This document shows, piece after piece, positions 1 through 10,648 of a DNA stretch of 64,000 nt (the first letter of the stretch is position 1; every line of letters starts with the position of its first letter). The DNA is from Pseudomonas sp. 5P_3.1_Bac2. GTDB lineage: Bacteria > Pseudomonadota > Gammaproteobacteria > Pseudomonadales > Pseudomonadaceae. The stretch lies in contig NZ_JANLNY010000006.1 in assembly GCF_025465995.1 (NCBI RefSeq), forward strand, positions 620,001-684,000, in the 5' to 3' direction. A program made the translations under genes and the position numbers. The notes under the pieces were generated by a model. The model was given only the letters and a program-made list of their open reading frames with translations. It searched no databases and was not told where the DNA came from.

Positions 1-828
1 GAAGAAGCGGTACTGGCCTTCGAGTACGGTTACGCCACCACCCAGCCTAACTCGCTGGTGATCTGGGAAGCGCAGTTCGGTGACTTCGCCAACGGTGCGC
101 AAGTGGTATTTGACCAGTTCATCTCCAGTGGTGAGCACAAGTGGGGCCGTCTGTGCGGTCTGACTATGCTGCTGCCGCACGGTTATGAAGGCCAAGGCCC
201 TGAGCACAGCTCGGCGCGTCTGGAGCGTTACCTGCAGCTGTGTGCTGAACACAACATGCAAGTGGCGGTGCCGACCACCCCGGCACAGATCTACCACTTG
301 CTGCGCCGCCAGGTGATTCGCCCGCTGCGTAAGCCATTGGTCGTGTTGACTCCTAAGTCGCTGCTGCGTCATAAGTTGGCGATTTCGACCCTGGAAGATC
401 TGGCCGAAGGTTCGTTCCAAACCGTCATTCCGGAGATCGATAACATCGATCCGAAGAAAGTCGAGCGCGTTGTCCTGTGCAGCGGCAAGGTTTACTACGA
501 CCTGCTGGAAAAACGCCGTAACGAAGGCCGCGAAGACATCGCCATTGTGCGCATCGAGCAGCTGTATCCGTTCCCGGCGGACGACTTGGGCGAGGCGCTT
601 GCCCCGTACAAGAACGTCAAGCACATCGTCTGGTGTCAGGAAGAGCCGATGAACCAAGGCGCTTGGTATTGCAGTCAGCACAATATGCGTCGTGCCGTTA
701 GCGCGCATAAGAAGACTCTGGTACTGGAATACGCCGGTCGCGATGCTTCTGCCGCACCTGCCTGTGGCTATGCATCGATGCACGCTGAACAGCAGGAAAA
801 ACTCCTGCAAGACGCCTTTACTGTTTAA
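1..828 (+). CDS. sucA: 2-oxoglutarate dehydrogenase E1 component, C-terminal part
   Basis: Only the last 275 codons are in the window; the frame is open from base 1. E1 is the thiamine-diphosphate enzyme that decarboxylates 2-oxoglutarate and succinylates the lipoyl arm of SucB in the cytoplasmic dehydrogenase complex. The visible part is the transketolase-like pyrimidine-binding domain (HGYEGQGPEHSSARLERYLQ near residues 60-79 of the fragment) and the C-terminal domain with the typical YPFPADDL and WCQEEPMNQGAW motifs. The stop is followed 68 nt later by sucB in the usual sucAB order, so identity is secure. Codon use is strongly biased, as expected for a highly expressed TCA-cycle gene. The N-terminal two thirds lie outside the window. 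Confidence 0.97.
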   Translation, partial: EEAVLAFEYGYATTQPNSLVIWEAQFGDFANGAQVVFDQFISSGEHKWGRLCGLTMLLPHGYEGQGPEHSSARLERYLQLCAEHNMQVAVPTTPAQIYHLLRRQVIRPLRKPLVVLTPKSLLRHKLAISTLEDLAEGSFQTVIPEIDNIDPKKVERVVLCSGKVYYDLLEKRRNEGREDIAIVRIEQLYPFPADDLGEALAPYKNVKHIVWCQEEPMNQGAWYCSQHNMRRAVSAHKKTLVLEYAGRDASAAPACGYASMHAEQQEKLLQDAFTV

Positions 829-895
829 CGCCTTGCCCGGCAGGCGGCCCCAAGGGTCGCCTGCTAGCAGAAACCGAATTTAAGGAACACACGAA

Positions 896-2131
896 ATGGC
901 TATCGAGATCAAAGCCCCTACCTTCCCAGAATCGGTTGCCGACGGCACCGTGGCGACTTGGCACAAAAAACCAGGTGATGCAGTCAAGCGCGACGAACTG
1001 ATCGTTGACATCGAAACCGACAAAGTTGTGATCGAAGTACTGGCTGAAGCTGATGGCGTTCTGGGTCAGATCATCAAGAACGAAGGCGACACCGTACTGA
1101 GCAACGAAGTACTGGGCACCTTGGGTGAGGGCGGTGCTGCTGCTCCGGCACCGGCTGCTGCTCCTGCCGCCGCGGCTCCAGCTGCTGCCCCGGCTGCCGC
1201 TGCTCCAGCAGTTGCTGGCGACGATCAAATCCTGTCGCCAGCTGCGCGTAAGCTGGCTGAAGAAAACGGCATTGACCCGAACAGCATCGCCGGCACTGGC
1301 AAAGGCGGTCGCGTCACTAAAGAAGACGTAGTCGCTGCTGTTGAAGCCAAGAAAAATGCTCCGGCTGCTGCGCCAAAAGCTGCTGCGCCTGCCGCTGCTG
1401 CTGCCGCTCCAGTTCTGGCCGCTGGCGATCGCGTTGAGAAGCGCGTGCCAATGACCCGTCTGCGCGCCAAAGTCGCTGAGCGTCTGGTTGAAGCACAGTC
1501 GTCCATGGCCATGCTGACCACCTTCAACGAAGTTGACATGACTGAAGTCATGGCCCTGCGTTCGAAGTACAAAGATCTGTTCGAGAAGACCCACAACGGC
1601 GTGCGCCTGGGCTTCATGTCGTTCTTCGTGAAAGCTTCGGTTGAAGCGCTGAAGCGCTTCCCAGCGGTCAACGCTTCCATCGACGGCGGCGACATCGTGT
1701 ACCACGGCTACCAAGACATCGGTGTTGCGGTTTCCAGCGACCGTGGTCTGGTCGTACCGGTACTGCGTAACGCTGAGCTGATGAGCCTGGCTGAAGTTGA
1801 AAACGGCATTGCCACCTTCGGTAAAAAAGCTCGCGACGGCAAACTGTCGATCGACGAAATGACTGGCGGTACCTTCACCATCACCAACGGTGGCACCTTC
1901 GGTTCGATGATGTCGACGCCGATCGTTAACCCACCGCAGGCTGCGATTCTGGGCATGCACAACATCATCCAGCGGCCTATGGCGATCAACGGCCAAGTAG
2001 TGATCCGCCCGATGATGTACCTGGCTCTGTCTTACGATCACCGCCTGATCGACGGTAAAGAAGCTGTGAGCTTCTTGGTTACTATCAAAAATCTGCTGGA
2101 AGACCCGGCTCGTCTGCTGCTGGACATCTAA
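896..2131 (+). CDS. sucB: Dihydrolipoyllysine succinyltransferase (E2 of 2-oxoglutarate dehydrogenase)
   Basis: 411 residues, the usual E2 length. It transfers the succinyl group from its lipoyl arm to CoA and forms the structural core of the complex. Domains in order: one lipoyl domain (about 2-77) with the lipoylated lysine at K43 in [10 protein letters not shown]; an Ala/Pro-rich flexible linker (about 80-108); a peripheral-subunit-binding domain (about 112-148, [14 protein letters not shown]); a second Ala-rich linker; and the acyltransferase domain (about 180-411) ending in the active-site motif DHRLIDG with H382 and D386. The start follows an AAGGA ribosome-binding site. It sits between sucA and lpdG, so the three subunits of the complex are encoded consecutively. 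Confidence 0.98.
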   Translation: MAIEIKAPTFPESVADGTVATWHKKPGDAVKRDELIVDIETDKVVIEVLAEADGVLGQIIKNEGDTVLSNEVLGTLGEGGAAAPAPAAAPAAAAPAAAPAAAAPAVAGDDQILSPAARKLAEENGIDPNSIAGTGKGGRVTKEDVVAAVEAKKNAPAAAPKAAAPAAAAAAPVLAAGDRVEKRVPMTRLRAKVAERLVEAQSSMAMLTTFNEVDMTEVMALRSKYKDLFEKTHNGVRLGFMSFFVKASVEALKRFPAVNASIDGGDIVYHGYQDIGVAVSSDRGLVVPVLRNAELMSLAEVENGIATFGKKARDGKLSIDEMTGGTFTITNGGTFGSMMSTPIVNPPQAAILGMHNIIQRPMAINGQVVIRPMMYLALSYDHRLIDGKEAVSFLVTIKNLLEDPARLLLDI

Positions 2132-2191
2132 GCGCGACACATCCACGACGGCCCTCAAAAGGGGCCGCCCGGTTTATCCGAGAAGGAATGA

Positions 2192-3631
<1,440 letters not shown>

Positions 3632-3824
3632 CACGCTATAGTCTGCGCCCCGTTCTGGCAGTGCCAGGGCAGGGCCCAGAATAAGAAACCACGACAGGTG
3701 GCCCGTGTACAGCATTGCTGGCTGCGCGGAAGACCAGTCGGATTGCTGTTAAGCAGTCACAGGTGGTGCGGCAAATATTTGCAGCATCGTATGCGCAATA
3801 CCTAAACGAAGACGGTAGAAAAGC

Positions 3825-4991
3825 ATGAATCTCCACGAGTATCAGGGTAAGCAGCTGTTCGCTGAATACGGCCTGCCCGTATCCAAAGGCTTCGCGGTAG
3901 ACACCCCGGAAGAAGCCGCAGCAGCTTGCGAAAAAATCGGCGGCACTGAATGGGTCGTTAAGGCTCAGGTCCACGCTGGCGGTCGCGGTAAAGCGGGCGG
4001 CGTGAAACTGGTTAAGAGCAAAGACGACGCCAAGGCATTTGCTGCCAACTGGCTGGGCAAGCGTCTGGTGACTTACCAGACTGACGCCAATGGTCAGCCA
4101 GTGAGCAAAATCCTGGTCGAATCTTGCACCGATATCGCCAAAGAACTGTACCTGGGCGCGGTCGTTGACCGTTCCAGCCGTCGCATCGTGTTCATGGCCT
4201 CCACCGAAGGTGGTGTGGACATCGAGAAAGTCGCTCACGATACCCCTGAGAAAATCCTCAAGGCCACTATCGATCCACTGGTCGGCGCACAGCCGTTCCA
4301 GGGCCGCGAGCTGGCTTTCCAACTGGGCCTGCAAGGCGACCAGATCAAGCAATTCACTCAGATCTTCGTTGGTCTGGCCAAGCTGTTCCAGGACTACGAC
4401 CTGGCTCTGCTGGAAGTGAACCCGCTGGTGATCAAAGCTGACGGCAACCTGCACTGCCTGGACGCCAAGATCAACATCGACTCCAACGCCCTGTACCGTC
4501 AGCCGAAGCTGCGTGCTATGCACGACGCCTCGCAAGACGATCCGCGCGAAGCTCACGCTGCCAAGTTCGAACTGAACTACGTAGCGCTGGAAGGCAACAT
4601 TGGCTGCATGGTCAACGGTGCTGGTCTGGCCATGGGCACCATGGACATCGTTAACCTGCACGGCGGTAAGCCAGCCAACTTCCTCGACGTAGGTGGTGGT
4701 GCTACCAAAGAGCGCGTGACCGAAGCGTTCAAAATCATCCTGTCCGACAGCAACGTCGCTGCCGTACTGGTGAACATCTTCGGCGGCATCGTTCGTTGCG
4801 ACATGATTGCTGAAGGCATCATCGGCGCCGTGAAAGAAGTCGGCGTGAAGATCCCAGTGGTTGTGCGTCTGGAAGGTAACAACGCTGAACTGGGTGCCAA
4901 AGTACTGGCTGAAAGTGGCTTGAACATCATCGCGGCAACCAGCCTGACCGACGCTGCACAGCAAGTCGTTAAAGCTGCGGAGGGCAAGTAA
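3825..4991 (+). CDS. sucC: Succinyl-CoA synthetase beta subunit
   Basis: 388 residues, the standard length for the ADP-forming beta chain. With SucD it converts succinyl-CoA, ADP and phosphate to succinate, ATP and CoA. It begins with the family signature [12 protein letters not shown] and has an ATP-grasp domain in the N-terminal 240 residues and a CoA-ligase domain with [12 protein letters not shown] near residue 320. The 193-nt gap after lpdG holds no ORF of note but contains a perfect 12-nt palindrome (GCAAATATTTGC, 3771-3782) about 40 nt before the start and several GC hairpins, so an internal promoter or processing site is possible but unproven. It overlaps sucD by one base (TAATG), suggesting translational coupling. 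Confidence 0.98.
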   Translation: MNLHEYQGKQLFAEYGLPVSKGFAVDTPEEAAAACEKIGGTEWVVKAQVHAGGRGKAGGVKLVKSKDDAKAFAANWLGKRLVTYQTDANGQPVSKILVESCTDIAKELYLGAVVDRSSRRIVFMASTEGGVDIEKVAHDTPEKILKATIDPLVGAQPFQGRELAFQLGLQGDQIKQFTQIFVGLAKLFQDYDLALLEVNPLVIKADGNLHCLDAKINIDSNALYRQPKLRAMHDASQDDPREAHAAKFELNYVALEGNIGCMVNGAGLAMGTMDIVNLHGGKPANFLDVGGGATKERVTEAFKIILSDSNVAAVLVNIFGGIVRCDMIAEGIIGAVKEVGVKIPVVVRLEGNNAELGAKVLAESGLNIIAATSLTDAAQQVVKAAEGK

Positions 4992-5878
4992 TGAGCGTCC
5001 TGATCAATAAAGACACCAAAGTAATCTGCCAAGGCTTCACTGGCTCGCAAGGTACTTTCCACTCCGAACAAGCCATCGCCTACGGCACCAAGATGGTTGG
5101 CGGCGTGACTCCGGGCAAAGGCGGCACCACTCACCTGAACCTGCCGGTGTTCAACACCGTTAAGGAAGCTGTAGAAGCCACTGGCGCTACTGCCTCGGTG
5201 ATCTACGTTCCGGCTCCGTTCTGCAAAGACTCGATCCTGGAAGCTGCTTTCGGCGGCATCAAGCTGATCGTGTGCATCACCGAAGGTATCGCTACCATCG
5301 ACATGCTCGAAGCCAAAGTTAAGTGCGACGAGCTGGGTGTAGTGCTGATTGGCCCGAACTGCCCAGGCGTGATCACTCCGGGCGAGTGCAAAATCGGCAT
5401 CATGCCAGGCCACATCCACCTGCCAGGCAAAGTAGGCATCGTGTCGCGTTCCGGCACCCTGACCTATGAAGCTGTTAAGCAGACTACCGATGCTGGTTTC
5501 GGTCAGTCCACTTGCGTTGGTATCGGTGGTGACCCGATCCCAGGCTCGAACTTCATCGATATCCTGAAACTGTTCCAGGAAGATCCGAAGACCGAAGCGA
5601 TCGTGATGATCGGTGAGATCGGCGGCAGCGCTGAAGAAGAAGCCGCGGCTTACATCAAAGCCAACGTGACCAAGCCTGTGGTTTCCTACATCGCTGGTGT
5701 AACTGCTCCGGCAGGCAAGCGTATGGGCCACGCGGGTGCAATCATCTCCGGCGGTAAAGGCACTGCAGACGAGAAATTCGCTGCTCTGCAAGACGCTGGT
5801 GTGAAAACTGTGCGTTCCCTGGCCGACATCGGTAAAGCTCTGGCTGAACTGACTGGTTGGGAAGTCAAAAACGCTTAA
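4991..5878 (+). CDS. sucD: Succinyl-CoA synthetase alpha subunit
   Basis: 295 residues. It carries the CoA-binding Rossmann domain ([15 protein letters not shown] near residue 17) and the phosphohistidine that shuttles phosphate to ADP: H247 in [20 protein letters not shown] near residue 117 is another family block. Start ATG shares a base with the sucC stop. A strong intrinsic terminator follows 13 nt after the stop, marking the end of the suc operon. Confidence 0.98.
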   Translation: MSVLINKDTKVICQGFTGSQGTFHSEQAIAYGTKMVGGVTPGKGGTTHLNLPVFNTVKEAVEATGATASVIYVPAPFCKDSILEAAFGGIKLIVCITEGIATIDMLEAKVKCDELGVVLIGPNCPGVITPGECKIGIMPGHIHLPGKVGIVSRSGTLTYEAVKQTTDAGFGQSTCVGIGGDPIPGSNFIDILKLFQEDPKTEAIVMIGEIGGSAEEEAAAYIKANVTKPVVSYIAGVTAPAGKRMGHAGAIISGGKGTADEKFAALQDAGVKTVRSLADIGKALAELTGWEVKNA

Positions 5879-5891
5879 GCGTTGCTGACTT

Positions 5892-5920
5892 AAAAAAGCC
5901 ACCTTCGGGTGGCTTTTTTT
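5892..5920 (+). terminator. Rho-independent terminator of the suc operon
   Basis: Stem AAGCCACC/GGTGGCTT with the stable TTCG tetraloop, followed by a run of seven T. It is flanked by A on the other side, so it could also work weakly on the minus strand. Confidence 0.95.
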
Positions 5921-5972
5921 GCTTTAGTGAAAAGTTAATAAGCAAGTTTTTTTTGACTTATCCGACAAGAAG

Positions 5973-6001
5973 TTAAGTGCAGCCGCACGTAAACCTATAA
6001 A
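5973..6001 (+). promoter_or_regulatory. Candidate sigma-70 promoter of brnQ
   Basis: TTAAGT and TATAAA are spaced by 17 nt in an AT-rich stretch just after the suc terminator. The -35 match is weak. If real, transcription would start near 6008 and give a leader of about 140 nt. Confidence 0.35.
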
Positions 6002-6082
6002 ATTGTTAGAACTTTTTTGCAGGGCGCGATCATCAAAAGTGATAACGCGCAGCTAGCGATCGAGCCTAACCGGCTAGGTGAC

Positions 6083-6106
6083 GTTTCCCCCGATCCATCG
6101 GGAAAC
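6083..6106 (+). other. Hairpin in the brnQ 5' leader
   Basis: GTTTCCC...GGGAAAC arms enclose a further GAT/ATC pairing with a 2-nt bulge. A second small hairpin (AGCC/GGCT) lies just upstream and a TTTTTT tract at 6121-6126 follows about 14 nt later. The structure lies 40-65 nt before the brnQ start. This could be a weak attenuator or a translation-control structure; no known riboswitch was recognised. Confidence 0.4.
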
Positions 6107-6146
6107 CCTCGGAATCAATCTTTTTTCTGCTTGTGGTATCCCTTCT

Positions 6147-7460
6147 ATGACTCGTTTGAAAGGCACCAATTTGGTTGCCCTTGGCTTTATGACATTTGCG
6201 CTGTTCCTTGGCGCCGGCAATATCATCTTCCCCCCTAGTGCCGGTATGGCTGCAGGTGATCACCTGCTACCCGCTGCAATGGGCTTTCTGCTCACTGGCG
6301 TGGGTTTACCCTTGCTAACCGTAGTGGCGCTGGCCCGGGTCGGCGGCGGTATGGATAAGCTCACTGCGCCGATTGGCAAAGTCGCCGGTGCGATTCTGGC
6401 GGTAGCGGTTTACTTAGCCATTGGCCCGCTGTTTGCGACCCCCCGTACTGCGGTGGCCTCGTTTGAGATTGGCGTAGCGCCGATCACCGGCAACAGCAGC
6501 ATGGCTCTGCTGCTGTACACCCTAGGTTACTTCGCCATCGTGCTGTTCCTGTCGCTCAATCCGGGTCAGCTGGTCGATCGTGTCGGCAAGTTGATCACCC
6601 CGGTATTGCTCGCCGGTTTGTTGATTCTCGGCTTGGCAGGGGTTTTCGCCCCAGCTGGCGAGTTCAGCACGAGCACCGATGCCTACCGGGAAGCACCGCT
6701 GGTACAGGGCTTCCTGCAGGGGTACCTGACCATGGATGCGCTTGGTGCGCTGGTGTTCGGTATTGTGATTACCACGGCCATTCGTGATCAGGGCATCACG
6801 GATAATGGCTTGGTCACTCGCTATTCGATTATCGCCGGGATCATCGCTGCTATTGGTCTGTCGCTGGTGTACGTGTCGCTGTTTTACCTCGGCGCTACCA
6901 GTGGCAATATCGCTGGCGATGCGCAGAACGGCGGGCAGATCCTCGCCGCCTATGTGCAACACACCTTTGGTAAGGGCGGCAGCTTGCTGCTGGCCGTGGT
7001 GATCATGCTGGCCTGTCTGACCACCGCAGTGGGCTTGCTCAGCGCGTGTGGTGAGTTCTTCAGCGCCATGTTTGGTCTGTCCTACCGCAAGGTGGTGATC
7101 GCCTTCGGCCTGTTCAGCATGGCCGTTGCTAACCAAGGCCTGACCCATTTGATCAGCGTTTCGGTACCGGTATTGGTGGGCCTGTATCCGCTGGCCATTG
7201 TTTTGGTTGCCCTGAGCCTGGCGGATCGGCTGTGGCTCAAACCGTCGCGGGTGTTTATCCCGGTAATGGGGCTGACCTTTATCTTTGGCCTGGCTGACGG
7301 TATTGCCGCCGCCGGCTGGGAACACTTGGTGCCGGCCTGGTTCAGCCACTTGCCACTGTCATCCTTGAGCATGGGCTGGCTGGTGCCGGCGTTAGTAGCC
7401 TTGCTGCTGGCGGTGATCGTCGATCGTGCGCTGGGCGCGCCGAAAGCGGTGCTCAACTAA
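6147..7460 (+). CDS. brnQ: Branched-chain amino-acid carrier (BrnQ/BraB, LIVCS family)
   Basis: 437 residues from the ATG at 6147, close to the family length of about 437-439. A cation-coupled uptake system for leucine, isoleucine and valine in the inner membrane. Nearly the whole protein is hydrophobic, consistent with about 12 membrane helices; the N-terminus GFMTFALFLGAGNIIFPP is a strong family signature. The frame is open upstream to a GTG at 6078, but the extra 23 residues do not look like a carrier N-terminus. Neither start has a clear Shine-Dalgarno sequence, which is unusual for this window, and a structured leader precedes it. The gene ends 18 nt before a perfect palindromic terminator and is monocistronic. 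Confidence 0.92.
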   Translation: MTRLKGTNLVALGFMTFALFLGAGNIIFPPSAGMAAGDHLLPAAMGFLLTGVGLPLLTVVALARVGGGMDKLTAPIGKVAGAILAVAVYLAIGPLFATPRTAVASFEIGVAPITGNSSMALLLYTLGYFAIVLFLSLNPGQLVDRVGKLITPVLLAGLLILGLAGVFAPAGEFSTSTDAYREAPLVQGFLQGYLTMDALGALVFGIVITTAIRDQGITDNGLVTRYSIIAGIIAAIGLSLVYVSLFYLGATSGNIAGDAQNGGQILAAYVQHTFGKGGSLLLAVVIMLACLTTAVGLLSACGEFFSAMFGLSYRKVVIAFGLFSMAVANQGLTHLISVSVPVLVGLYPLAIVLVALSLADRLWLKPSRVFIPVMGLTFIFGLADGIAAAGWEHLVPAWFSHLPLSSLSMGWLVPALVALLLAVIVDRALGAPKAVLN

Positions 7461-7478
7461 GCCAGACCGATGTGCCTG

Positions 7479-7506
7479 AGGCCGCTCAATTGAGCGGCCT
7501 TTTTTA
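7479..7506 (+). terminator. Palindromic terminator after brnQ
   Basis: A perfect 22-nt palindrome (half-site AGGCCGCTCAA, 7479-7500) followed by a T tract. The core CTCAATTGAG recurs in the terminator at 33736. Confidence 0.9.
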
Positions 7507-7563
7507 TGGGCAGATGGCCAGGGCTGTCTATAATCCGCCGACTTTTGACGCGAAGGAGTTGCT

Positions 7564-8298
7564 ATGCCTGTTCACGATTGGTACCTGCCCCACGTTTTAG
7601 CGGTGCTCTGGTTTATTCTGTGTTGGGCGGGCTACACGCGTTATGCCCTGCACAAGGGTAAAACCACACCTTGCCTGGCTAGCGTGCTGCACCTGTATCG
7701 TGAGGATTGGATGCGGCGCATGTTGCTGCGCGAGAACCGCATTGCCGATGCCAACGTGGTCGGCAATCTGGAGCGCAACGCCTCGTTTTTTGCTTCCAGT
7801 ACCCTGATTATTCTGGCCGGTATTCTCACCGTGCTAGGCGCTTCTGACCGCGCCACTTCGCTGCTGGCCGACTTGCCCTTTGTGCAGGAGGCCAGTCGTG
7901 GTTTGTCGGAGTTTAAGTTGCTGTGTTTGGGGCTGGTGTTTGTCTATGCCTTCTTCACCTTTAGCTGGTGCATGCGTCAATACAACTTTGCCGCGGTGCT
8001 TGTCGGCTCGGCGCCGATGATCAGCGAGCGGCAGGTTAACGAGCAGGAGCGTAAGGCTTTCGGGCTGCGGGCGGCGCGGGTGATATCCATGGCCGCCAAT
8101 CAGTTTAACCAGGGCCTGCGCGCCTATTACTTCGGCATGGCGACCTTGGCTTGGTTTATCAATCCGTGGTTTTTTATGCTGGTGACGGCAGGCGTGGTGT
8201 GGGTGCTGTACCGCCGCGAATTCCATTCGAGAGTGCTGGAAGTGATGGTTTACACGCAAACCGTGGTGGCTGAGCCGAGCAAGGACGCCTTGGACTAA
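7564..8298 (+). CDS. DUF599 family membrane protein
   Basis: 244 residues, start ATG behind AAGGAG. It matches the DUF599 family, conserved in pseudomonads without an assigned function. Visible hydrophobic segments: about 10-27, 78-95, 115-138 and 185-215, so about four membrane helices with an N-terminal helix (WYLPHVLAVLWFILCWAGY) and a cytoplasmic-type loop rich in charged residues around 30-70. Residues around 160-175 carry a conserved-looking ERKAFGLRAARVISMAANQF block. It stands alone between brnQ and the convergent GGDEF gene, whose 3' end overlaps this one by about 125 bp on the opposite strand. No terminator is visible after it. Confidence 0.85.
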   Translation: MPVHDWYLPHVLAVLWFILCWAGYTRYALHKGKTTPCLASVLHLYREDWMRRMLLRENRIADANVVGNLERNASFFASSTLIILAGILTVLGASDRATSLLADLPFVQEASRGLSEFKLLCLGLVFVYAFFTFSWCMRQYNFAAVLVGSAPMISERQVNEQERKAFGLRAARVISMAANQFNQGLRAYYFGMATLAWFINPWFFMLVTAGVVWVLYRREFHSRVLEVMVYTQTVVAEPSKDALD

Positions 8299-10300
8299 TC
8301 CTGCGGGCGGCATAGGGCTGTTGCCTTGAGTTGGACGCAACTGCGCACGCAGCGTGCAAAAGTGCCGTAGAAGAGCAGCGCTGCCCGGCGTTTTCCAGCT
8401 TATGCTTCGCTTGCTCGCTGCTCGCTGCTCGCTGCTCGGGGCGCTTTTGCACCGCCGCCACCGCGCCGACGTACTGATTGCGTCCCTGCTGTTTGGCTTG
8501 ATACAGCGCCTGGTCGGCTTGCTGCAGGAGTTGCTCGGCGTTAATGGGCGTGTTTGCCAGCGCCACGGCGTAACCCAAGCTGACGCTGACTCGACCAATG
8601 GGCGCTTGGGCGTGGGGCAGGTTGAGGGCGCTGATCGCGCTGACGATTTTCTCCGCCAGGGCCTGCGCTCCATCTGCCCCGGTCATTGGCGCGAGGATGA
8701 CAAACTCCTCACCGCCGTAGCGCGCGACTAAATCGCTGAGCCGACATGCCTGGCTCAGGCTCGCGGCTATCTGGCGCAGACAGCGATCCCCGCTGGGATG
8801 GCCGTACAGATCATTGAATGGCTTGAACCAATCCACGTCGATTACCGCCAGGGTCAACGGCGCCTGAATACGTTGTGCGCGGCTGCATTCTTGAGTCAGG
8901 ACCTGATCGAAGTGACGGCGGTTGGCGATACCGGTGAGGGCATCGGTTAGCGACATGGCTTCCAGCTTGCTGTTGCTTAAGCGCAGCTCTTCGGTGCGTT
9001 CTGCCACGCGCCGCTCCAGTTCCCGTTCCGAGTCCTGCAAGGTGCTGACCAGCAATTGCTGCGCATGCAGCAGCTGGCGCTGGACCTGGGCTTTGTCACG
9101 GCGGATCACGTAGATCCGGTCAGCCAAGGCGAAGGCCAGCAGGAGCATTTCGCAAACCGAGGCGAACTGGATGCCGTCAGTGGTCAAGGGGTTGTTTGGC
9201 AGCAGGCCCATGGCCCGCAGCGAGGTGACGGCGCCACCTAACATGAGCAAGCTAAAGGCGGCGAGAAAGAAATAGGCGCCGCGCTGGCGTAGCCAGGCCC
9301 CGCGAATGGCCACCACAAAGATCAATAGCACGGTGAGCAGATTGAGGACGATACCGACGCGGGCGAAGGTCACCAGAGAGTAGGTATACAGCGGCAGGCT
9401 GAGCAGGTACAGGACGATGCACAAGCGTAGCCAGCGATCAAGCCGAGGCAGCAGTACATGGCTTTCGAGCATCTTGCGCATAAACCACAACATGCTTGCC
9501 AGCGCGATGGAAACCCCACTGAAATACGCTACGTTGCTGTTCAGTTGCCAGCCGCTCCAGGCTAAGTCAGGCGCCAGGCCATTTTTGATGGCGAACGTGT
9601 AAGCCGTGCTGCTGGCAAACAGCACGTAATACAGATAGATGTGCTCGCGCAGGGCAATGGCCAGTAGCAGGTTGAATAGGATCATGGCGCTGGCCATGCC
9701 GAAGTACCAAGCCTGTGCGGTGTAATCGCTGCGCTGCGCCAGGCTGAAAGCGCTACCCGACCACAGTTGCAAAGGCACTAAGAGGCCGATGTTGGACTGC
9801 ACGCGCATGTACAGCACGGCTTCGCTATGGGCCGGCAACTGGAGTGGAAAAACGAAGTGACGATCATCGAACACCCGCGTTGAACTGGGCAGGTCGCTGC
9901 CGGTTTCAATCCGCGCAAAATGCCCTTGGCCATCTGGCACATACAACTGCACTGAGGCGATACGCGGATTGGCCAAGACCAGCAGCGGCTCAATGGCGAC
10001 GGCGCTGCTATTGGCTAGGGGGATGCGCAGCCAGAAAGCAGATTGGCTAAAGCCTAGGCCGATTGATTTAACCGCTCCTTGTTGGACAAAGCGCTCATGG
10101 ATCTGCGGTTGCAACACATCATCCAGGCTGAGCTGACCTTGCGGGTCTTCCAGTAAGCCTAGGTAGGGGGTGAGCACCGTCGGTTCGGGGGGCAGGTCGG
10201 CGGCGTCTAGGCCAGCGGCTTGGCTAAATACCGGGCTGAGGCACGCGATCAGGCTGAGCAGCCAGCAGGCAAGTAATGAAGGCAGGCGAGTGGCTGACAT
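8174..10300 (-). CDS. Membrane GGDEF diguanylate cyclase with 7TMR-DISM sensor
   Basis: Start chosen at the ATG giving MSATRLPSLLACWLLSLI, a good signal peptide; the frame is open 17 codons further up. Order: signal peptide, periplasmic 7TMR-DISM extracellular-type-2 domain (about 30-165), seven-helix DISM region (about 185-375), a coiled coil with ERELERRVAERTEELRLSN, then a GGDEF domain with DWFKPFNDLYGHPSGD and the active-site loop RYGGEEF. It should make cyclic di-GMP from two GTP in response to a periplasmic ligand. The GGDEF domain ends normally at QAKQQGRNQY, but the frame continues another ~100 residues of low-complexity, Arg/Pro/Ser/Ala-rich sequence through a heptamer repeat and into the antisense of the DUF599 gene. 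That tail is probably not part of the ancestral protein. Confidence 0.85.
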   Translation of the reverse strand: MSATRLPSLLACWLLSLIACLSPVFSQAAGLDAADLPPEPTVLTPYLGLLEDPQGQLSLDDVLQPQIHERFVQQGAVKSIGLGFSQSAFWLRIPLANSSAVAIEPLLVLANPRIASVQLYVPDGQGHFARIETGSDLPSSTRVFDDRHFVFPLQLPAHSEAVLYMRVQSNIGLLVPLQLWSGSAFSLAQRSDYTAQAWYFGMASAMILFNLLLAIALREHIYLYYVLFASSTAYTFAIKNGLAPDLAWSGWQLNSNVAYFSGVSIALASMLWFMRKMLESHVLLPRLDRWLRLCIVLYLLSLPLYTYSLVTFARVGIVLNLLTVLLIFVVAIRGAWLRQRGAYFFLAAFSLLMLGGAVTSLRAMGLLPNNPLTTDGIQFASVCEMLLLAFALADRIYVIRRDKAQVQRQLLHAQQLLVSTLQDSERELERRVAERTEELRLSNSKLEAMSLTDALTGIANRRHFDQVLTQECSRAQRIQAPLTLAVIDVDWFKPFNDLYGHPSGDRCLRQIAASLSQACRLSDLVARYGGEEFVILAPMTGADGAQALAEKIVSAISALNLPHAQAPIGRVSVSLGYAVALANTPINAEQLLQQADQALYQAKQQGRNQYVGAVAAVQKRPEQRAASSEQAKHKLENAGQRCSSTALLHAACAVASNSRQQPYAARRISPRRPCSAQPPRFACKPSLPALSNGIRGGTAPTPRLPSPA
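8413..8438. repeat. Heptanucleotide tandem repeat (GCTCGCT, 3.7 copies)
   Basis: Three full GCTCGCT units plus five bases of a fourth, inside the 3' end of the GGDEF gene (on its coding strand, AGCGAGC units). Because 7 is not a multiple of 3, each copy gained or lost changes the frame of the C-terminal tail. Gaining one copy would put TAA at 8402-8400 in frame, ending the protein soon after the GGDEF domain. Confidence 0.9.
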
Positions 10301-10417
10301 AGGCTCAGTGGCGGTCGCAGCGTTGGCTAATGCCCGCGACATGGCCGGCATACGGGTTCATTGTGGGACGATAGTCTACACATGCGCTGCGAATCGGCTA
10401 AGCACTAAATCTGCGGG

Positions 10418-10525
10418 TTGAACGAGCGCCATAAATGCTTACGTGACAACGGCTCGACGTACACCGCCGAACAGATGCGCCTGTTTGTTCGACATTAAGG
10501 CTGGCGGCCGGTGACCACAGCTAAC
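10418..10525 (+). pseudogene. Remnant of an IS3-family transposase (OrfB)
   Basis: Translation from 10439 reads LRDNGSTYTAEQMRLFVRH, stop, GWRPVTT. The DNGSxYTA block (second catalytic Asp of the DDE domain) followed about 20 residues later by GLxPVTTP is characteristic of IS3-family OrfB. Here it has an internal stop and nothing recognisable on either side, so it is a scar, not an active element. Its position at the left edge of the tetronate genes suggests past IS involvement in their arrival. No terminal inverted repeats were found. Confidence 0.55.
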
Positions 10526-10635
10526 GTTTTTCCCCAAAAATCATCAGCCGACAAACGGGGAAATACCCTCTGCAGCGCGCGAGTCAGTTTTCGCACTCAT
10601 TTTTAAATATACCTAAGACATTGACTTAAAAGACT

Positions 10636-10648
10636 TTAACTGAGTTAA
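10636..10648. promoter_or_regulatory. Inverted repeat upstream of ltnD (candidate operator)
   Basis: TTAACT-G-AGTTAA, a perfect 6-bp inverted repeat with one central base, in the AT-rich part of the gap. A TTGACT at 10621-10626 just before it could be a -35 element. It could bind the DeoR-type regulator of the island or another factor; this is inference from position only. Confidence 0.3.

Noticed and set aside
818..2158. Long minus-strand open frame opposite sucB (446 codons)
   Set aside because: Antisense shadow of a highly biased gene; the translation has no domain and its low-complexity parts mirror the Ala/Pro linker of SucB. The same holds for the long minus frames opposite lpdG, sucC and sucD.
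8174..8470. C-terminal ~100 residues of the GGDEF protein as a new domain
   Set aside because: Low-complexity, spans a tandem repeat and antisense of a conserved gene; more likely read-through.
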